A DNA stretch of 64,000 nt from Gottfriedia luciferensis (GTDB taxonomy: Bacteria; Bacillota; Bacilli; Bacillales; Bacillaceae_G): NCBI RefSeq assembly GCF_001712755.1, contig NZ_MDKC01000002.1, forward strand, positions 62,001 to 126,000. The letters run 5' to 3'. A program made the translations under genes and the position numbers. The notes beneath the pieces are model-generated. The model was not told the origin of the DNA and did no database searches. It saw only the letters and a list, made by a program, of their open reading frames with translations. Positions 27,377-37,296 of this stretch are shown here, piece after piece. Numbering within the stretch: position 1 is the first letter of the stretch; the number at the start of each line of letters is the position of its first letter.

Positions 27377-29128
27377 ATGTCAGTTTTTAAAGATTTGTTT
27401 TGGTTTTTTAAACAAGAAAAAAGAAGCTATGTATGGGGAATATCTCTTTTAGTAATCGTTGCAATTTTAGAGCTACTACCTCCGAAGGTTATTGGTTATG
27501 TAATTGATGAAATGGTAAAAAACTCACTTAATAGTAAAAACTTACTTTTTTGGGTAGGTTTAATATTTATTAATGGGTTACTTCTTTATGCATTTCGATA
27601 TTGGTGGAGGAGATTAATTTTTGGTTCTTCTTTAAAGTTAGCCAGACAGCTTAGAGATGATTTATATAATCATTTTACAAAAATGTCTCCGTCTTTTTAT
27701 CAAAAAAATAGAATAGGAGATTTAATGGCTCACGCAACAAATGATGTTCAAGCAGTACGCGAGACAGCTGGTGCTGGGATCTTAACTTTTGTTGATTCGA
27801 TTATTTTAGGTGGATCGGTACTAATAATGATGGCAGTGTCAATAAGTTGGAAGTTAACGCTTATTAGTCTATTACCATTACCAGTTATGGCCATTTTGAC
27901 TCAATATTATGGTAAATTATTGCATCAACGTTTTCATTTAGCGCAAGAATCATTTTCAGAATTAAATAATAAAGTTCAAGAAAGTATGAGTGGTTTAAAG
28001 GTTATTAGAAGTTTAGGGCAAACAAAAGAAGATGTAGCTGCTTTTAAAAATCAAGCAGATTTAGTAGTGAAATACAATATGAGAGTTGCTAGGATTGATG
28101 CACTTTTTGATCCAACAATTATGTTAGTTGTTTCGATTTGCTATATTATTGCGGTTGTTTATGGTTCTAGATTAGTTATAGCAGATGATATTACTGTTGG
28201 ACAATTAATTACATTTGTTACTTATTTAGGCATATTAATTTGGCCAATGCTTGCAATTGGATGGTTATTCAATATTGTTGAAAGAGGGCGTGCTTCTTAT
28301 GATCGAATCCGTTCTTTATTAAGTGTTGAACCTGAAATTAAAAATACAAAAAATGCATTAGAAAAACTTCCAATGGCTGAAATAGCTTATTCAATTGATT
28401 CATTTAAGTTTAATGAAGAGTCAAATTTTGAATTAAAGGATATCTATTTTAATGTGCAAGAAGGTCAAACAATTGGAATAGTTGGTAAGACTGGTCAAGG
28501 AAAAACAACGCTTTTAAAACTTTTATTGAGAGAATATGAAGTAGTAAACGGGAGTATTTCGGTTGGTGATTTAGATATTAAAGAGACAACTTTATTAGCT
28601 CTTAGATCACATATTGGTTATGTACCTCAAGAACATTTCTTATTTTCTTCATCGGTTAAGGAAAATATTGCGTTTAGTCAAATTGATTCTTCAATCGAAA
28701 CAGTACACAAAGCTGCCGAGATTGCTAATATTCATGCAGATATTTTAGAGTTCCCATTAGGCTACGACACGATTGTAGGAGAAAGAGGGGTATCATTATC
28801 TGGTGGCCAGAAACAAAGAATTTCAATCGCTAGATCTTTAATTAAAAACCCTAATATTTTAATATTAGACGACTGTTTATCCGCGGTAGATGCAAAAACA
28901 GAGGAAAAAATATTACGCTCTTTAAAGGATGAAAGAAGTGGGAAAACAACATTTATTACTTCTCATCGTATGAGTGCTGTCATGCATAGTGATTTAATCA
29001 TCGTTTTAGACGAAGGAAAAATTATTCAAAGAGGTAAACATGAAGATTTAGTTCAAATTGATGGTTGGTACAAAGAAATGTTTGAAAGACAGCAACTAGA
29101 AGAACTAGTAGAGCAAGGGGGGAGATAA
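27377..29128 (+). CDS. ABC exporter subunit, YheI (BmrC)-like
   Basis: 583 residues: a six-helix exporter domain (about 1-310) followed by an ATPase. The ATPase has Walker A GKTGQGKTT, Q-loop YVPQEHFLF, signature LSGGQKQR and Walker B ILILDDCLSAVDA. The residue after Walker B is Asp, not the catalytic Glu, so this site is degenerate as in YheI. SFYQKNRIGDLMAHATND is a close match to the YheI family. It forms a heterodimer with the next gene, one base apart. In B. subtilis the pair exports drugs and is made in late growth; the substrate here is unknown. Confidence 0.93.
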   Translation: MSVFKDLFWFFKQEKRSYVWGISLLVIVAILELLPPKVIGYVIDEMVKNSLNSKNLLFWVGLIFINGLLLYAFRYWWRRLIFGSSLKLARQLRDDLYNHFTKMSPSFYQKNRIGDLMAHATNDVQAVRETAGAGILTFVDSIILGGSVLIMMAVSISWKLTLISLLPLPVMAILTQYYGKLLHQRFHLAQESFSELNNKVQESMSGLKVIRSLGQTKEDVAAFKNQADLVVKYNMRVARIDALFDPTIMLVVSICYIIAVVYGSRLVIADDITVGQLITFVTYLGILIWPMLAIGWLFNIVERGRASYDRIRSLLSVEPEIKNTKNALEKLPMAEIAYSIDSFKFNEESNFELKDIYFNVQEGQTIGIVGKTGQGKTTLLKLLLREYEVVNGSISVGDLDIKETTLLALRSHIGYVPQEHFLFSSSVKENIAFSQIDSSIETVHKAAEIANIHADILEFPLGYDTIVGERGVSLSGGQKQRISIARSLIKNPNILILDDCLSAVDAKTEEKILRSLKDERSGKTTFITSHRMSAVMHSDLIIVLDEGKIIQRGKHEDLVQIDGWYKEMFERQQLEELVEQGGR

Positions 29129-29129
29129 A

Positions 29130-30914
29130 ATGAATCAAGAGATTGAAATCGATGCAAAAAGGCAGAAAAAAGATTTAATTCGTCTTCTTTCATTTCTAAA
29201 AAAATATAAAGTTTTACTGACTTTTGCATTTATTTTCTTATTCCTTGCAACAGCATGTGAAATGTATGGTCCAATTTTAGTTAAAAGATTTCTAGATGAT
29301 CATTTAATGAAAAGGTATTTTCCAAAAGATACAATCATAACGTTATTTTCTATATATGTTTCAATTACAATCGGCAAAATTGTATTATCATATTTACAGC
29401 TTTTAATGTTTCAACAAATTGCTTTTAAAGTTGTTCAAGATATAAGAATGAAAGTTTATGAGCATGTACATTCATTAGCTTTTTCATTTTTTGATAAAAC
29501 GCCGATTGGAAGTATTGTATCAAGAATTACAAATGATACAGAAGCTATAAAAGATTTTTACGTTAGTGTACTGGCAACTTTTATCCAGCAAATTGTCTTT
29601 TTAGTGGGAATTATTATTGCGATGTACTCATTAGACGTTAAATTAGCAACGATTTGTGTTGGGTTAGTGGTAATTGTTTATTTTATTATACTAACCTATC
29701 GTAAAAAGAGTTTTCCATTTTTTATGGAAACTAGAGGGCAGTTAAGTAATTTAAATGCTAAATTAAACGAACACTTACAAGGTATGTCAATCATACAAGC
29801 ATTTAACCAACAAAAAAGATTACAAAATGAGTTTGAGGGAGTAAATAGGTCTCACTATAATGCAGGTGTAAAAACAATACGATTAGATTCTCTGTTTTTA
29901 AGACCGGCAACAGATTTAATTTATACAATTGGAATCATGTTTGTTCTTAGCTTCTTTGGCATTACTTCCTTTAGTAATCCAGTTGAGATTGGTACAGTTT
30001 ATGCATTTGTAAGTTACTTAGAAAGATTTTTTGAACCGATTACGCAAATGATGATGAAATTATCTTTATTACAGCAAGCTGTCGTATCATCATCTAGAGT
30101 ATTTGACTTAATGGATGAAGAACAAAAAGCTCCTACTAAAGTTGGAACTGATTTACCAAAAGTAAAAGAAGGAAGTATTGATTTTAAAAATGTATCATTC
30201 GCATATGACGGAGTACACAATGTAATACATGATATTTCATTCTCCGTTAAACCTGGTCAATCAGTTGCTTTTGTTGGTCATACAGGAAGTGGTAAGTCAA
30301 CAATCATGAATTTACTATTACGTTTTTACGATGTGAAAGACGGGGAAATTCAGATTGATAATCAAAAACTTTCAACATTTGAAGAAAGTGAATTACGTTC
30401 TAATATTGGTTTAGTTTTACAAGATCCATACTTATTTGTTGGAGATATAAAAGGAAATATCTCTATGTATAATAGCAAAATAACTGAAAGAGAAATTAAA
30501 GAAGCATCCGAATTAGTTAGAGCGAATGAATTTATTGAAAAATTACCAAATGGGTATGATGAGGCAGTTGTTGAAAGAGGTTCAACTTTATCAAGTGGAC
30601 AGCGCCAATTAATCACATTTGCAAGAACGATTGCAGCTAAACCTACTATTCTTATTTTAGATGAAGCAACAGCAAATATTGATAGTGAAACAGAAGAAGC
30701 AATTCAAGAAGCTTTAACTGAGATGAGAAAAGGTAGAACTACTGTTATCATTGCACATCGACTATCAACAATTCAGGATGTTGATTGCATATATGTATTG
30801 CACAAAGGGAAAATCGTAGAAGAAGGCAACCATCAACAGCTTCTTGCCAAACAAGGATTGTACTATAATATGTATCTATTACAAAATAAAGGGTCTTTAT
30901 TATTGGCCGAGTAA
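29130..30914 (+). CDS. ABC exporter subunit, YheH (BmrD)-like
   Basis: 594 residues, an exporter domain plus ATPase with GHTGSGKST, LVLQDPYLF, signature LSSGQRQL and ILILDEATANID. The catalytic Glu is present, so this is the active site of the heterodimer. The SSG instead of SGG in the signature is also seen in YheH. It is shorter than B. subtilis YheH (673), lacking the roughly 80-residue insertion near the N-terminus. GGGGGGAG precedes the ATG. Terminator at 30917-30949. Confidence 0.92.
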   Translation: MNQEIEIDAKRQKKDLIRLLSFLKKYKVLLTFAFIFLFLATACEMYGPILVKRFLDDHLMKRYFPKDTIITLFSIYVSITIGKIVLSYLQLLMFQQIAFKVVQDIRMKVYEHVHSLAFSFFDKTPIGSIVSRITNDTEAIKDFYVSVLATFIQQIVFLVGIIIAMYSLDVKLATICVGLVVIVYFIILTYRKKSFPFFMETRGQLSNLNAKLNEHLQGMSIIQAFNQQKRLQNEFEGVNRSHYNAGVKTIRLDSLFLRPATDLIYTIGIMFVLSFFGITSFSNPVEIGTVYAFVSYLERFFEPITQMMMKLSLLQQAVVSSSRVFDLMDEEQKAPTKVGTDLPKVKEGSIDFKNVSFAYDGVHNVIHDISFSVKPGQSVAFVGHTGSGKSTIMNLLLRFYDVKDGEIQIDNQKLSTFEESELRSNIGLVLQDPYLFVGDIKGNISMYNSKITEREIKEASELVRANEFIEKLPNGYDEAVVERGSTLSSGQRQLITFARTIAAKPTILILDEATANIDSETEEAIQEALTEMRKGRTTVIIAHRLSTIQDVDCIYVLHKGKIVEEGNHQQLLAKQGLYYNMYLLQNKGSLLLAE

Positions 30915-30916
30915 TG

Positions 30917-30949
30917 AAAAGTAGCTAGATTTTCTAGCTGCTTTTTTTA
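30917..30949 (+). terminator. ABC exporter operon terminator
   Basis: GTAGCTAGA/TCTAGCTGC stem followed by T7. Confidence 0.85.
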
Positions 30950-31614
30950 TAGAACCATATTCAGAGGGATATTAATAAAAATTAATGCATTATTAATATT
31001 TTCATAAAGTGGAGATAAATTAATCAAATCAGTAGTTAACAGTTTAAAGTGATAAATTATCCTAGTAAATAATACAATACATAAGTTTTTTAGTTGATCA
31101 TAGAACTAATAAATTTACAAATAGTAGAATAGTACCAAAACGGATAGGAAAAAGAACTTAATAATAGTTCAAATATAGGGTGTCTTGAAGATTAGAAAGG
31201 TAGAGCGAAATAAAATATGTTAGTGTGAAAGCACCGATTTTTACTAGAATCTGCTTAAAATACTAAATGTTTATTATTTTATAATAGTTAATTTTTTGTT
31301 AGATTAAATAATTTTACGTAAAACCTTAATTAATTTTTTTTAATTAAGGTTATTTATGCATTATTTAAATAAGGAAAATATTACTAAAAAATATAAGGAA
31401 TTTGTTGTAATTGTTCGAAAAGTGGAGATTTTTAGTGTTTTATATCGAATATTATTTCTTTTGTTAGACTATTTCGAGAATTATAATCGATATCAGAGAA
31501 TAAATTTAATATATTTGAAATTAAAAATAAAAATAAAAGTGTATTAAATTTATTATTCTACCATACTAATATTTTTATTTAGGAGTTTTCGTACTCAACA
31601 AGGAGGAATATGCT
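30950..31614. other. Long AT-rich region upstream of the sedolisin gene
   Basis: No supported gene. A hairpin AACCTTAATTAA-T7-TTAATTAAGGTT lies at 31321-31351. An open frame after it (31356-31547) has no ribosome site and low-complexity composition, so is not called. The length suggests regulatory sequence for the protease gene. Confidence 0.4.
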
Positions 31615-33504
31615 TTGAAAAACTGGAAAAAACCATTAATGACAGTAGCAGCGGCAAGTTCTTTATTATTAGTTAATGCACCAACATTTAAAGTAGCCGC
31701 TCAAGTAAATAAGGAAGTAGCCCAAGGTACAGGGGCTGCTGTACTGGATGGAACAAATTATTTTGGAGACATGGATCCTACAACTACTTTATCAATCGAT
31801 TTTGTTTTGAAACTTCAAAACAAAGATGATTTAGAAAAATATATTAAGGAAACAGTTACACCATACTCTCCTCATTATCGAAAATATTTAAGTGTAGATG
31901 AATTCAAAGCTAAATATGCACCAAATCCAGCTTATATCCATTCTGTTACGTCTTACCTGCAATCATATGGTATTAAAACTGATGTTCATGCAAATAATTT
32001 AACGATTACAGCAACAGGAACAGTTGCTCAATTAAATAAAGCCTTAAGTGTCGATTTAAAATATGCTAGTTTTAAAGGGAAAAGCATTCATGCTACAAAA
32101 AAGAACCCAACTTTACCAAAAGTAATTTCAGATAATATTTTATGTATTATAGGTTTAAATAATTATTCGAATTTAGAATCAAGAGCTGTTAAACAACCAG
32201 CAATAATTGATAAGCAGGACGTACCAACTGGTCCTCTTAGTTTAACACCGCAAGATTTACAAAGCCATTACAATGTTAATCCACTTTATAAAAAGGGAGC
32301 AACTGGTGCTGGTCAAACAATCGGTATTGTTACTTTAGCAGAATTTAATACAGATGATGCATATAAATTCTGGGATAATGTTGGAATAAAAACAAAGCCT
32401 AATCGTATTAAAGTAAATGAGGTAGATGGCGGTTCTGGGTGGGATGGCTATGAAGAAACTACTTTAGATGTTCAGCAAGCGGGTGCAATTGCTCCTGATG
32501 CAAATATTAATGTATATGTAGGTCCGAACTCGGATACTGGATTTGTAGATGCATTTTCAAATGCAATTAATAATAATGTAGCTAAACAAATTTCAGTAAG
32601 TTGGGGATCAAGCGAATTAAGTATTGATTCATACGTACAGCAGCAAATGGAAGCACCAGAGTATGAAGATACATTTAATCAATTATTCATGCAGGCAGCA
32701 GCACAAGGAATTTCAATGTTTGCTGCAGCTGGTGATGCAGGTGCTTATGATGAAACTAGAGGTTCAGATAAAGTATTTAAACTCACAGCTGATTTCCCAG
32801 CAGCAAGTCCGTACATTACAGTAGCGGGTGGAACGACATTACCTTTCCAATTCCACTCTAATTCAACAGGCGTCGATGTCAAAGTAGGGGAAGAACGTGC
32901 TTGGGGTTGGGATTATTTAAATGAATATTACAAAGCTAGAAAACTACCAGATACTAACTTAATTAATGGTGGTGGTGGAGGTTTTAGTACTCATTTTGAT
33001 ACGCCAGATTATCAAAAAGGTGTTAGCGGAGTTAACCAGTTTTCTGCAGTAGATGAGTTTACTATTTCACCAGATTTATCAAATGTAACATACAAACAAC
33101 CAACTGTTATTTCAGGACAAGGTACAGGCCGTAACCTTCCGGATTTATCAATGGCTGCAGATCCATACACTGGATATTATGTTTATTTAAGTGAACCAGG
33201 TAAACCAGGTACAAATTCAGGATATGCTATATTTGGTGGAACTAGCTTCGTTTCACCTCAATTGAATGGTTTATCCGCATTAATTAATAGTGCAGATCAT
33301 ACTCAAGTAGGTTTCTGGAATCCACAAATTTACCGTTTTGCACAACAAAGTTCTTCGCCTTTCACACCATTAAATAAAGCAGGCGCTCAAAACGATAATC
33401 TATTCTATTCTGGTACACCAGGTACGCTTTATAACCAAGCTACAGGACTTGGAATACCTGATGTAGCAAAATTAGCTGATAATTTCAGTACTACAGAAAA
33501 ATAA
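31615..33504 (+). CDS. Secreted S53 serine-carboxyl protease (sedolisin/kumamolisin type)
   Basis: 629 residues. A signal peptide (to about residue 30) is followed by a pro-domain (about 35-205) with the S53 pro-peptide pattern PYSPHYRKYLSVDEF, then the catalytic domain. Catalytic residues are Glu281 and Asp285 (YEETTLDVQQ), oxyanion Asp374 (AAAGDAG) and Ser544 (FGGTSFVSP). The C-terminal ATGLGIPDVAKL holds the calcium-site Asp. Such enzymes are acid-active endopeptidases that mature by self-cleavage. TTG start with AAGGAGG upstream. Monocistronic with a strong terminator. Confidence 0.95.
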   Translation: MKNWKKPLMTVAAASSLLLVNAPTFKVAAQVNKEVAQGTGAAVLDGTNYFGDMDPTTTLSIDFVLKLQNKDDLEKYIKETVTPYSPHYRKYLSVDEFKAKYAPNPAYIHSVTSYLQSYGIKTDVHANNLTITATGTVAQLNKALSVDLKYASFKGKSIHATKKNPTLPKVISDNILCIIGLNNYSNLESRAVKQPAIIDKQDVPTGPLSLTPQDLQSHYNVNPLYKKGATGAGQTIGIVTLAEFNTDDAYKFWDNVGIKTKPNRIKVNEVDGGSGWDGYEETTLDVQQAGAIAPDANINVYVGPNSDTGFVDAFSNAINNNVAKQISVSWGSSELSIDSYVQQQMEAPEYEDTFNQLFMQAAAQGISMFAAAGDAGAYDETRGSDKVFKLTADFPAASPYITVAGGTTLPFQFHSNSTGVDVKVGEERAWGWDYLNEYYKARKLPDTNLINGGGGGFSTHFDTPDYQKGVSGVNQFSAVDEFTISPDLSNVTYKQPTVISGQGTGRNLPDLSMAADPYTGYYVYLSEPGKPGTNSGYAIFGGTSFVSPQLNGLSALINSADHTQVGFWNPQIYRFAQQSSSPFTPLNKAGAQNDNLFYSGTPGTLYNQATGLGIPDVAKLADNFSTTEK

Positions 33505-33515
33505 AGTTCAATTAG

Positions 33516-33546
33516 AAAAAGTCGCATCTTTATGCGACTTTTTTTA
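33516..33546. terminator. Bidirectional terminator
   Basis: AAAAAGTCGCAT/ATGCGACTTTTT between the S53 gene and azlD. Confidence 0.9.
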
Positions 33547-33587
33547 TACTTGATTGATGAAACTTGCCTATGAATATAGAAAAATTA

Positions 33588-33893
33588 CTAAATAAAATAA
33601 AGCTTCATCACTAAAACCGTTCCGATTGCTCCAAAAACAACGAAAATAATATGTAATCTAAGTAATGCTAGGATAATGGCAACTAATCCACCAATCAGTC
33701 CAACACTCATATTTCCTTTTTGAACACTTAATATCCCTGGGAAAATTAATGCACCCAGTGCAGCATATGGAACACCTTTTAACCAAGAGGATACCCAATT
33801 TGGAAATTGAATCCGATCAACAATAAATACAGGAATTATTCGGGGAATCATTGTCACTAGGCACATACCAAAAACAAGTAAAAAGACAATCAT
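33588..33893 (-). CDS. azlD: AzlD, small subunit of branched-chain amino acid exporter
   Basis: 101 residues, about four membrane helices, with the family pattern MCLVTMIPRIIPVF near the start and PYAALGALIFPGIL in the middle. AzlD works with AzlC to export branched-chain amino acids or analogues. It overlaps azlC by four bases, so translation is coupled. Confidence 0.92.
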   Translation of the reverse strand: MIVFLLVFGMCLVTMIPRIIPVFIVDRIQFPNWVSSWLKGVPYAALGALIFPGILSVQKGNMSVGLIGGLVAIILALLRLHIIFVVFGAIGTVLVMKLYFI

Positions 33894-34630
33894 TCTTTGT
33901 GATCTCCTTTCATTAATCCAATTGCAAGTAAACTAGCAAAAATGGAAGACAAAATTAATGACCAGCCTTGACTTAAAAAAGATGAAAGGATGAAATTTAA
34001 TAGCATACTCACTACTACGATTAAACATGCTCGCCAATTTGTACGAATGGCTGGTGTTAATAACCCGATAAACATAGCGTATAAAGATATTCCCATGCTT
34101 TCGCTAATTATCTTTGGAATAAGTTTGGAAAAAACTACTCCTAAAATAGTACCGCTTATCCAAGTACAATAAGCAATTGTATGTAATGTAATCAAATAAA
34201 TAGACGAATAACTTGCTGAACTGCTTTTTTTACCTAAAGTAGTTACAGCAAAATTTTCATCAGTAAGCGTTATTGATAAGTAGACTCTATGCCAAAATGG
34301 AAGAGTTTTAAATTGATGATTAAATGATAGACTCATAACGAAGTTTCTAAAATTTAAAATAAATGTAGCGATATAGATTTGTAAAAAACTCACTCCAGCC
34401 AAATACATTGATAAACCCATAAACTGACTAGCACCTGCATAAACTAGCGCACTAAATGAGAGAGTATTTAGCACATCAATGTCAGCTTGCTTTGCAATTA
34501 ATCCAAATGTAAAAGCAACAGGCAAATAGCCAATAATTAAAGGGACAGACGCTAAAAATCCTTCCTTCATTTCCTTACTACGATTCGCTTTAGTGTGTGT
34601 AGTTTTTGATTGTTGCAAAACAGTAGACAT
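33890..34630 (-). CDS. azlC: AzlC, large subunit of branched-chain amino acid exporter
   Basis: 246 residues, six to eight helices, with AzlC landmarks GYLPVAFTFGLIAKQAD, YAGASQFMGL, NFRNFVMSL and LTDENFAVT. It makes a two-gene operon with azlD. No AzlB regulator or leucine T-box is visible in the 620-bp gap upstream. Confidence 0.93.
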   Translation of the reverse strand: MSTVLQQSKTTHTKANRSKEMKEGFLASVPLIIGYLPVAFTFGLIAKQADIDVLNTLSFSALVYAGASQFMGLSMYLAGVSFLQIYIATFILNFRNFVMSLSFNHQFKTLPFWHRVYLSITLTDENFAVTTLGKKSSSASYSSIYLITLHTIAYCTWISGTILGVVFSKLIPKIISESMGISLYAMFIGLLTPAIRTNWRACLIVVVSMLLNFILSSFLSQGWSLILSSIFASLLAIGLMKGDHKE

Positions 34631-35253
34631 ATTAAGTTATAAACTCCCTTCAATTAAAGTAACCTTTAGTAAGATTAGAACAATCATGTGATCTAAAATT
34701 AAAATGGCAGTTATCTAAAATGTTTTTAGACACTTTATATTTTCGAATTCATACTTGTTTAGAGTTTGGAAAACGATTGGACATAAAAGATTATCATATG
34801 ATTATACTATATAATTAAGAGAATTTTCATAATACTAAAAATTTAATTTATCTACTATTTGGGATCAGTATTGAAATTAAAAAGCATTTGAAGATAAAAG
34901 TGGGGTTTTTGGAAATGCCATAAATAATTTTTGTCTTATTCATGAAATTTATAAATTATAGGTAATATTTTCCAATAGTATATGATAAGGATTAATAATA
35001 ATAAAAAACTTGGCCATATTTTTTTAAACATGTTTCCACCTTAATAATAAATTAGTTTATTAAGAAGTGTGCCGAAATTTTAGTGAAAATATTCCAATTT
35101 AATCACTTTTCTTCATTTTTTTGGTAATGAATGAGTGATTAGAGATTCTTAAAATATGTGTATGATGCGGTCTATTAACTACTTTTAATACTAAATAAAA
35201 AGCAATTCTGTTATAATATTATCTAGAATGAAGATGGGAAGGGATGTAAGTTA
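34631..35253. other. Divergent intergenic region azlC-ccdA
   Basis: About 620 bp, very AT-rich, no supported ORF. No riboswitch or T-box landmarks recognised. Presumably holds both promoters. Confidence 0.4.
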
Positions 35254-35961
35254 ATGGGGGATTTAAATATTGGTATTGCATTTGGAGCGGGATTTCTCTC
35301 CTTTATTTCTCCATGTTGTCTACCGATTTATCCAGCGTTTTTATCGTATATTACAGGGGTATCTTTAAGTGATTTACAAAATGAAAAAAGAATACATAAA
35401 AGTAAAATTTTATTACATACTTTGTTCTTTTTACTTGGTTTTACAATTATTTTTGTTGTTTTAGGTTTTAGCACTTCCATAGTTGGTTCCTTTTTTATGC
35501 GTTACCAAGATTTTATTCGTCAAGTTGGTGCGATTTTAATCGTATTTTTAGGCTTAGTCGTAACGGGTATTTTTCAACCGAAGTTTTTAATGAATGATCG
35601 TAGGTTTCAATTTTCAAAACGTCCTTCAGGATTTTTAGGTTCTACTTTAATTGGATTAGCATTTGCAGCAGGGTGGACCCCTTGTACTGGACCAATTTTA
35701 ACTTCAGTATTTGCACTTGCTGTAAGTAACCCAGGTTCAAGTCTATTTTATATGTTAGCATATACACTTGGATTTTCTATTCCATTTTTTGTATTGTCGT
35801 TTTATTTAGGATCACTAAGTTGGATTAAAAAGTATTCACATAAAATCGTCGTTTTTGGAGGATATATCATGATCATTATGGGAATCATGTTATATTTTGA
35901 TTGGTTGACTAAAATTACAATTTATTTTACAAGATTTTTTGGCGGATTTACTGGGTTTTAA
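35254..35961 (+). CDS. ccdA: CcdA, thiol-disulfide membrane transporter for cytochrome c maturation
   Basis: 235 residues, six helices. The cysteine-bearing motifs FISPCCLPIYPAFLSY (first helix) and GWTPCTGPIL (fourth) are present. It carries reducing equivalents across the membrane to ResA-like thioredoxins, needed for cytochrome c and for spore synthesis (through StoA). YneI, which follows in B. subtilis, is absent here; the next gene is directly ccdC. AAGGGATG before the ATG. Confidence 0.95.
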   Translation: MGDLNIGIAFGAGFLSFISPCCLPIYPAFLSYITGVSLSDLQNEKRIHKSKILLHTLFFLLGFTIIFVVLGFSTSIVGSFFMRYQDFIRQVGAILIVFLGLVVTGIFQPKFLMNDRRFQFSKRPSGFLGSTLIGLAFAAGWTPCTGPILTSVFALAVSNPGSSLFYMLAYTLGFSIPFFVLSFYLGSLSWIKKYSHKIVVFGGYIMIIMGIMLYFDWLTKITIYFTRFFGGFTGF

Positions 35962-36157
35962 ACATTATTTTTCCAATGTAAAAAATTGCAGGATTTGAAG
36001 TTATTGGATTTGCATCGATGTGGTAGAAGCAGTATTATATAATCAGTTTATATGATAAAAAGTGAGCTTTGTATTCACAAAAACTGTCGTTATCAGTTTT
36101 TAAATGCATATAAGAAATTGTTATTCTTTAAGATTGAGAAAAAAGGTAGTGAAAAAA

Positions 36158-36649
36158 ATGAGTAAAGATATGAGTATAATTTTTAGCACAGTATTAGCAA
36201 CTTGTATGGCTTTAGGTGTAATTGTCGTTAGACTAAAGGCTGCTAAAAAGCCGACAAACCTTAAAAAAATAATTTTACCTCCATTTTTTATGAGTAGTGG
36301 AGCTTTAATGTACTTAGTACCAGAGTTTAGATTGACGGGATCTGAAGTATTAGAAGCTGTTTGTTTGGGAGTATTTTTTTCGTTATTTTTAATTAAAACA
36401 TCTAAATTTGAAATTGTAGAAAATGAAATTTATTTAAAAAGATCAAAAGCGTTTGTTTTTATCTTACTTGGTTTATTAGTCGTTCGAATTGTGATGAAGT
36501 TATATTTAAGTTCATCGATCGATGTAGGCCAATTAAGTGGTATGTTCTTCTTATTAGCATTTTCAATGATTGTGCCTTGGCGCTTAGCAATGTACAAATC
36601 ATATCAAAAAATGAGAAGACAGCTTCCTTCAAATACAATTATCACATGA
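36158..36649 (+). CDS. ccdC: CcdC-family (YneJ) membrane protein
   Basis: 163 residues from the ATG at 36158, giving the family's usual length; open frame extends further 5' without a good ribosome site. Four to five helices with LKAAKKPTNLKKIILPPFFM and VPEFRLTGSEVLEA, both conserved in CcdC. B. subtilis yneJ sits in the ccdA operon but is not needed for cytochrome c. A terminator separates it from the converging yneK. Confidence 0.88.
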   Translation: MSKDMSIIFSTVLATCMALGVIVVRLKAAKKPTNLKKIILPPFFMSSGALMYLVPEFRLTGSEVLEAVCLGVFFSLFLIKTSKFEIVENEIYLKRSKAFVFILLGLLVVRIVMKLYLSSSIDVGQLSGMFFLLAFSMIVPWRLAMYKSYQKMRRQLPSNTIIT

Positions 36650-36685
36650 AAAAACGTGTACCTTTTCGGGTACACGTTTTATTTT
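36650..36685. terminator. Bidirectional terminator
   Basis: AAAACGTGTACC/GGTACACGTTTT stem with T-rich flanks, between ccdC and yneK. Confidence 0.9.
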
Positions 36686-37110
36686 GCAAGTAAATGCTTA
36701 AAATCGGCAAAATCGATTTCTTTTTTCTTTAGTGTTTTAACTAAAAATGCATGATCTCGCTTAGGGGTTGCTTTAATATATCCTTCAATAATTAAGCCTT
36801 GTGTAATTTGCGAAGCGTTATTTAATAACGCCAATTCACCAATTTTTCCAGCTATTTTATCTCGAGCTATATCTCTAAATAATGATGGAACAGGTTTTAC
36901 TAATTCTTCAAGCAATTCTTTCTGTTCAGTTGACCACAAATGTCTTGTTTTTTGTAAATATTCTTCCTGCCAATCTAAAATCGATTTCCCATCCTCTTTA
37001 GGTAATCTTTTCAAAAACTTTCTGAACATAAAGTATCCGCCGATTGACATCATTCCTAACAAGAAAATTGTCCATAAGACAATCATAATTTGAGAAAAGA
37101 ACGAAAACAT
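36679..37110 (-). CDS. yneK: YneK, DUF2621 membrane protein
   Basis: 143 residues from the ATG at 37110, which has AAGGAGG upstream. One N-terminal helix (IMIVLWTIFLLGMMSIGGYF) is followed by a cytosolic helical domain with RKFLKRLPKEDGKS, HLWSTEQKELLEELVKPVP and IAGKIGELALLNN. The family is Bacillaceae-specific and of unknown function. Position after ccdC is as in B. subtilis. Confidence 0.88.
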   Translation of the reverse strand: MFSFFSQIMIVLWTIFLLGMMSIGGYFMFRKFLKRLPKEDGKSILDWQEEYLQKTRHLWSTEQKELLEELVKPVPSLFRDIARDKIAGKIGELALLNNASQITQGLIIEGYIKATPKRDHAFLVKTLKKKEIDFADFKHLLAK

Positions 37111-37296
37111 ATGTATCCTCCTTGTATTAGGTAAACATACCACTATTATAGTAAGAAAATATGACAAGTATCAAGCAAGTACATATGTTTTTTGTCAAAA
37201 AATGACCATTTATTTTTAAGTACTAGTTTCATTTTAAGTATTTGAATCATATAGTAGAAAAAATAAAGAAAAAAGTCGTAGAGGAGGCGAAAGAAT

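Noticed and set aside
31356-31547. 63-codon ORF upstream of the S53 protease
   Set aside because: No ribosome site, low-complexity AT-driven composition, starts just after a hairpin.
34631-35253. Leucine T-box or riboswitch controlling azlCD
   Set aside because: No specifier stem or T-box sequence recognisable on the minus strand.
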